A stretch of 64,000 nucleotides of DNA from Alphaproteobacteria bacterium. Lineage in GTDB: Bacteria; Pseudomonadota; Alphaproteobacteria; UBA828. The stretch spans positions 1 through 64,000 of the forward strand of contig JAJDXK010000051.1 in NCBI GenBank assembly GCA_022823305.1. Direction: 5' to 3'. The notes under the pieces are model-generated. The model was not told the DNA's origin, did not search any database, and saw only the letters and a list, made by a program, of their open reading frames with translations. Shown here in pieces: positions 61,297 to 64,000 of the stretch (positions are counted from its first letter, which is position 1; the number at the start of each line of letters is the position of its first letter). Position numbers and translations under genes: made by a program.

Positions 61297-61327
61297 AGGG
61301 CGTTTCCGTATGAAACGGATACGCCCT
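61297..61327. terminator. Hairpin at convergent rpoH/AhpD-like ends
   Basis: AGGGCGTTTCCGT-atgaa-ACGGATACGCCCT pairs over 13 positions with one mismatch. It reaches into the stop codon of the AhpD-like gene, so it probably terminates that transcript. Confidence 0.5.
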
Positions 61328-61916
61328 AACGTCCCATGGCGTGGTATTCGCGGTTGGGCCGCATGTCGATGGCGGCGGCGAGCCGGTTGGTCATGTTGTA
61401 GAAGCCCGCGACCTCGGCGATGTCGAAGATGTCCTCGTCGCTGAAGCCCGCCTTGCGCAGCGCAGTGCGGTCCGCGGCACCCACTGAATCGGGGCTCTCG
61501 CTCAGCCTCCAGGTGAAGTCCAGCATCGCCCGCTGACGCCGGGAGAGCGGGGCTGCGCGGTAGTTGGCGACGAGCTGGTCGCCAAGGACCGGGTCTCCCG
61601 AGAGGACGCGCACCTGCGCGCCGTGGGCCACCAGGCAGTAGTGGCAGTGGTTCACGCAGGAGACGACGACGGCGATCATCTCCCGCTCCAGAACGCTCAG
61701 CCCGGACTCCCCCAGCATCAGCTCGTTGTTGTAGCGGCGGAAGAGCTCGAATTTGCGCGGCCGGAGCGTATACGAGCGGAGCACGTTGGGGACGAAGCCG
61801 ATCTTCTCCAGGCAGCGGGCGAAGACCGCGCGGATCTCGGACGGGTTGCGGCGCTGATCGGGAAGGCGGAGCGCGTGGGCGCGCTCGGCCTTGCGCGGCG
61901 CTTTCCTGGCCGGCAT
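61326..61916 (-). CDS. AhpD-like / carboxymuconolactone-decarboxylase-family peroxidase-related protein
   Basis: A 196-residue all-helical protein. The redox motif is CVNHCHYCLVAHG, with Cys91, Cys94 and His98, and Glu79 upstream in LEREMIAVVVS; this is the E...CxxCxxxH set of AhpD. DIAEVAGFYNMTNRLAAAID is typical of the uncharacterised peroxidase-related subfamily. It may reduce alkyl hydroperoxides using a lipoyl or thiol partner. Located 44 bases upstream of aroC's end on the same strand, it is probably co-transcribed. Confidence 0.88.
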   Translation of the reverse strand: MPARKAPRKAERAHALRLPDQRRNPSEIRAVFARCLEKIGFVPNVLRSYTLRPRKFELFRRYNNELMLGESGLSVLEREMIAVVVSCVNHCHYCLVAHGAQVRVLSGDPVLGDQLVANYRAAPLSRRQRAMLDFTWRLSESPDSVGAADRTALRKAGFSDEDIFDIAEVAGFYNMTNRLAAAIDMRPNREYHAMGR

Positions 61917-61959
61917 GGCGTTGGTCTCCCTTGCTGTGGTCGGCTTGGATGCGGCCGGG

Positions 61960-63030
61960 CTAGCCGCACTGGGCGCGGTGGCGCAGCAGATGGTCGGCCA
62001 GCACGCAGGCCATCATCGCCTCGCCCACCGGCACCGCACGGATGCCGACGCAGGGGTCGTGCCTCCCTGCGGTCGAGACCTCGGTCTCGGCGCCGGCGCT
62101 GGTGACGGTGCGGCGCGGCGTGCGGATCGAGCTCGTGGGCTTGACCGCGAAGCGGACCACGACCGGCTGGCCGGTGGTGATGCCGCCGAGCACGCCGCCT
62201 GCGTTGTTGCCGAGGAAGCGGGGCGTCTCGCCCTCCATGCGGATCTCGTCGCCGCTCACGTCGCCACTCATGGCGGCGGCGGCGAAGCCCGCGCCGATCT
62301 CGACGCCCTTGACCGCGTTGATGCCCACCATGGCGGCGGCGAGCTCGGCGTCGACCTTGCCGTAGACCGGCGCGCCGAGGCCCGCCGGCACGCCCGTCGC
62401 CTCCACCTCGATGACGGCCCCCAGGGAAGTGCCGGCCTTGCGGGCCGCGTCGAGCGCCGCCTCCCACGCCGGCACGGTCTCGGCATCGGGGCAGAAGAAG
62501 GGGTTGCGCGCGGTCTCCTCCCAGTCCCAGCGGGCGCGGTCGACCGCCCGGCCACCGATCTCGATGGCCGCGCCCCGGATCGCCACACCCTCGCCCAGGA
62601 TCTTGCGGGCGATGGCGCCGGCGGCGACGCGCATTGCGGTCTCGCGCGCGCTGGCCCGCCCGCCGCCGCGGTAGTCGCGGATGCCGTACTTCGCGTCGTA
62701 GGTGAAGTCGGCATGGCCGGGGCGGTAGGTCTCCTTGAGCGGGCCGTAGTCGCGGCTGCGCGCGTCCTCGTTCTCGATGGTGAGCGCGATCGGCGTGCCC
62801 GTGGTCCGGCCCTCGAAGACGCCGGAGAGGATGCGCACGGTGTCGGACTCGCGCCGCTGCGTGACGAAGCGCGACGAGCCGGGGCGGCGGCGGTCGAGGT
62901 GGGGCTGGATGTCGGCCTCGGCGAGCGCGAGCCGCGGCGGCACGCCGTCCACGACGCAGCCGATCGCCGGCCCGTGACTCTCGCCCCAGGTCGTGACCCG
63001 GAAGAGCAGGCCGAAGCTGTTGCTGGCCAT
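61960..63030 (-). CDS. aroC: Chorismate synthase
   Basis: A 356-residue FMN-dependent enzyme making chorismate from EPSP, the last shikimate step. The start [20 protein letters not shown] is diagnostic. [39 protein letters not shown] and [20 protein letters not shown] are conserved FMN and substrate loops. It is 16 bases downstream of fabI on the same strand. It feeds PheA, encoded at 40954. Confidence 0.97.
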   Translation of the reverse strand: MASNSFGLLFRVTTWGESHGPAIGCVVDGVPPRLALAEADIQPHLDRRRPGSSRFVTQRRESDTVRILSGVFEGRTTGTPIALTIENEDARSRDYGPLKETYRPGHADFTYDAKYGIRDYRGGGRASARETAMRVAAGAIARKILGEGVAIRGAAIEIGGRAVDRARWDWEETARNPFFCPDAETVPAWEAALDAARKAGTSLGAVIEVEATGVPAGLGAPVYGKVDAELAAAMVGINAVKGVEIGAGFAAAAMSGDVSGDEIRMEGETPRFLGNNAGGVLGGITTGQPVVVRFAVKPTSSIRTPRRTVTSAGAETEVSTAGRHDPCVGIRAVPVGEAMMACVLADHLLRHRAQCG

Positions 63031-63046
63031 GGCGCGGGCCGACGGC

Positions 63047-63862
63047 CTAGACGACCGAGATGTCGGGCGCGTCCGGCCGCTTCATGCCGACGATGTGGTA
63101 GCCGCAGTCCACGTGGTGGACCTCGCCCGTGACGCCGCGGCCGAGATCGCTCAGCAGGTAGGTGGCGGCGCCGCCCACCTCCTCGATCGTGACGTTGCGC
63201 TTGAGCGGGGCGTTCAGCTCGTTCCACTTCATGATGTAGCGGAAGTCTCCGATGCCGGAGGCGGCCAGCGTCTTGATGGGGCCGGCGGAGATCGCGTTGA
63301 CCCGGATGTTGCGGTCGCCGAGATCGGCGGCGAGATAGCGCACGCTCGCCTCGAGCGCCGCCTTGGCCACGCCCATCACGTTGTAGTGCGGCACCCAGCG
63401 CTCGGCGCCCATGTAGGTGAGCGTGAGCAGGCCGCCGCCTTCGGCGCCCATCAGCGGCACCGCGCGTTGGCAGAGCGCCGTGAACGAGTAGCAGGAGATG
63501 TTGAGCGTGGTCTGGAAGTTCTCGAGCGTGGTGTCGAGGTAGCTCCCCTTCAGCTCGTCCTTGTCGGAGTAGGCGATCGCGTGGACCAGGAAGTCGAGGC
63601 CGCCCCAGCGCTCCGCCACCGCTTCGAAGACGGCGTCGACGCTGGCGTCGTCGGTCACGTCGCAGGGGACGACGAAATCGGAGCCGACCGAGTCCGCGAG
63701 CGGCCGGAGCCGCCTCTCGATCGCATCCCCCTGGAAGGTGAAGGCCAGCGCCGCGCCGTGGTCGGCGAGGGATCGAGCCACGCCCCAGGCCAGCGACCTA
63801 GCGTTGGCGACCCCCATCACGATGCCCCGCTTGCCCGCCATCAGCGGCGAAGCATCCGCCAT
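63047..63862 (-). CDS. fabI: Enoyl-ACP reductase (NADH)
   Basis: A 271-residue SDR-type enzyme of fatty-acid elongation. The cofactor segment is [18 protein letters not shown]. The active-site Y-x6-K motif is Tyr160 and Lys167 ([14 protein letters not shown]), with Tyr150 before it. [17 protein letters not shown] is the substrate-binding loop. Length and motifs make it FabI rather than FabL or FabV. It leads a fabI-aroC-ahpD-like minus-strand run. Confidence 0.96.
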   Translation of the reverse strand: MADASPLMAGKRGIVMGVANARSLAWGVARSLADHGAALAFTFQGDAIERRLRPLADSVGSDFVVPCDVTDDASVDAVFEAVAERWGGLDFLVHAIAYSDKDELKGSYLDTTLENFQTTLNISCYSFTALCQRAVPLMGAEGGGLLTLTYMGAERWVPHYNVMGVAKAALEASVRYLAADLGDRNIRVNAISAGPIKTLAASGIGDFRYIMKWNELNAPLKRNVTIEEVGGAATYLLSDLGRGVTGEVHHVDCGYHIVGMKRPDAPDISVV

Positions 63863-63901
63863 CGAAGCCTCGTTTTTGCTGTAGTTACCGCGTGTTGCCG
63901 C

Positions 63902-63929
63902 ATCCTACACGAAACCCGCGGCGCCGCAA
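63902..63929 (-). promoter_or_regulatory. Promoter candidate for fabI
   Basis: Read on the minus strand, TTGCGG, 16 bases and TAGGAT end 40 bases before the fabI ATG. No other feature is seen between here and the right edge. Confidence 0.4.
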
Positions 63930-64000
63930 GCGGGCGCGCCGCCTGACGACGTTTTCGAGGGGGCAGGAGCGCTTTCCCTGCGCCTGCGCTCTCCCTAACA

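Overview
The window reads as chromosomal DNA of a GC-rich alphaproteobacterium, probably a free-living or host-associated Rhodospirillales-type aerobe. The evidence is the sucCDAB-lpd gene order, a DinB with an N-terminal zinc ribbon, a PheA with the KLESY form of the ACT motif, the rluD-rpoH adjacency, an RpoH of alphaproteobacterial type, and rpoZ next to a bifunctional rsh gene. GTG starts and ATGA/GTGA overlaps are frequent. No CRISPR array, rRNA, integrase or intact transposase is visible; one tRNA (Glu, CUC) is present.

Region 1 (1-9.2 kb): the edge of a possible DUF5372 ORF, a crotonase and a RidA-family protein, then the TCA operon sucC-sucD-sucA-sucB-lpdA. Region 2 (9.2-19.5 kb), on the same strand and tightly packed: a HyuB-like protein with a fused zinc-ribbon tail, a class III aminotransferase, a creatinase-like M24 protein, a HyuA/HyuB pair and a cytosine-deaminase-like amidohydrolase. 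This looks like a catabolic operon for a cyclic or carbamoylated nitrogen compound; creatinine or N-methylhydantoin is the most specific guess. Region 3 (19.5-24.0 kb): aprM-aprB-aprA-sat behind a perfect 14-bp palindrome. This is the APS-reductase/ATP-sulfurylase route of sulfite oxidation to sulfate. A PuuE-like deacetylase follows.

Region 4 (24.9-40.6 kb) mixes an acyl-CoA dehydrogenase, an AbrB-type membrane protein, nadK, moaA, a 2-oxoglutarate/Fe oxygenase with a glutamine-synthetase-like ligase, an exported SH3b-MORN protein, an SDR, dinB, two transporters and a Tat-exported sulfite-oxidase-family molybdoenzyme. The last gives a possible periplasmic counterpart to the cytoplasmic Apr route. 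Region 5 (40.6-48.5 kb): nrtS, pheA, then a CoA ligase, boxC, boxB and a propionyl/acetyl-CoA ligase. This is an aerobic benzoyl-CoA (box) cluster without BoxA in view, and boxC is preceded by a 23-codon leader ORF.

Region 6 (48.5-64 kb) is mostly housekeeping: rsmD, an RluB-type synthase, bactofilin, nth, rpoZ, rsh, gltA, rluD, rpoH, aroC and fabI. It is interrupted at 55.7-57.1 kb by a nickel/cobalt-type exporter gene bracketed by repeated sequences, next to tRNA-Glu. The clearest candidates for new biology are the hydantoinase/creatinase-type operon with its fused HyuB, the regulated aprMBA-sat unit, the coupled leader peptide of boxC, and the repeat-bracketed metal transporter.
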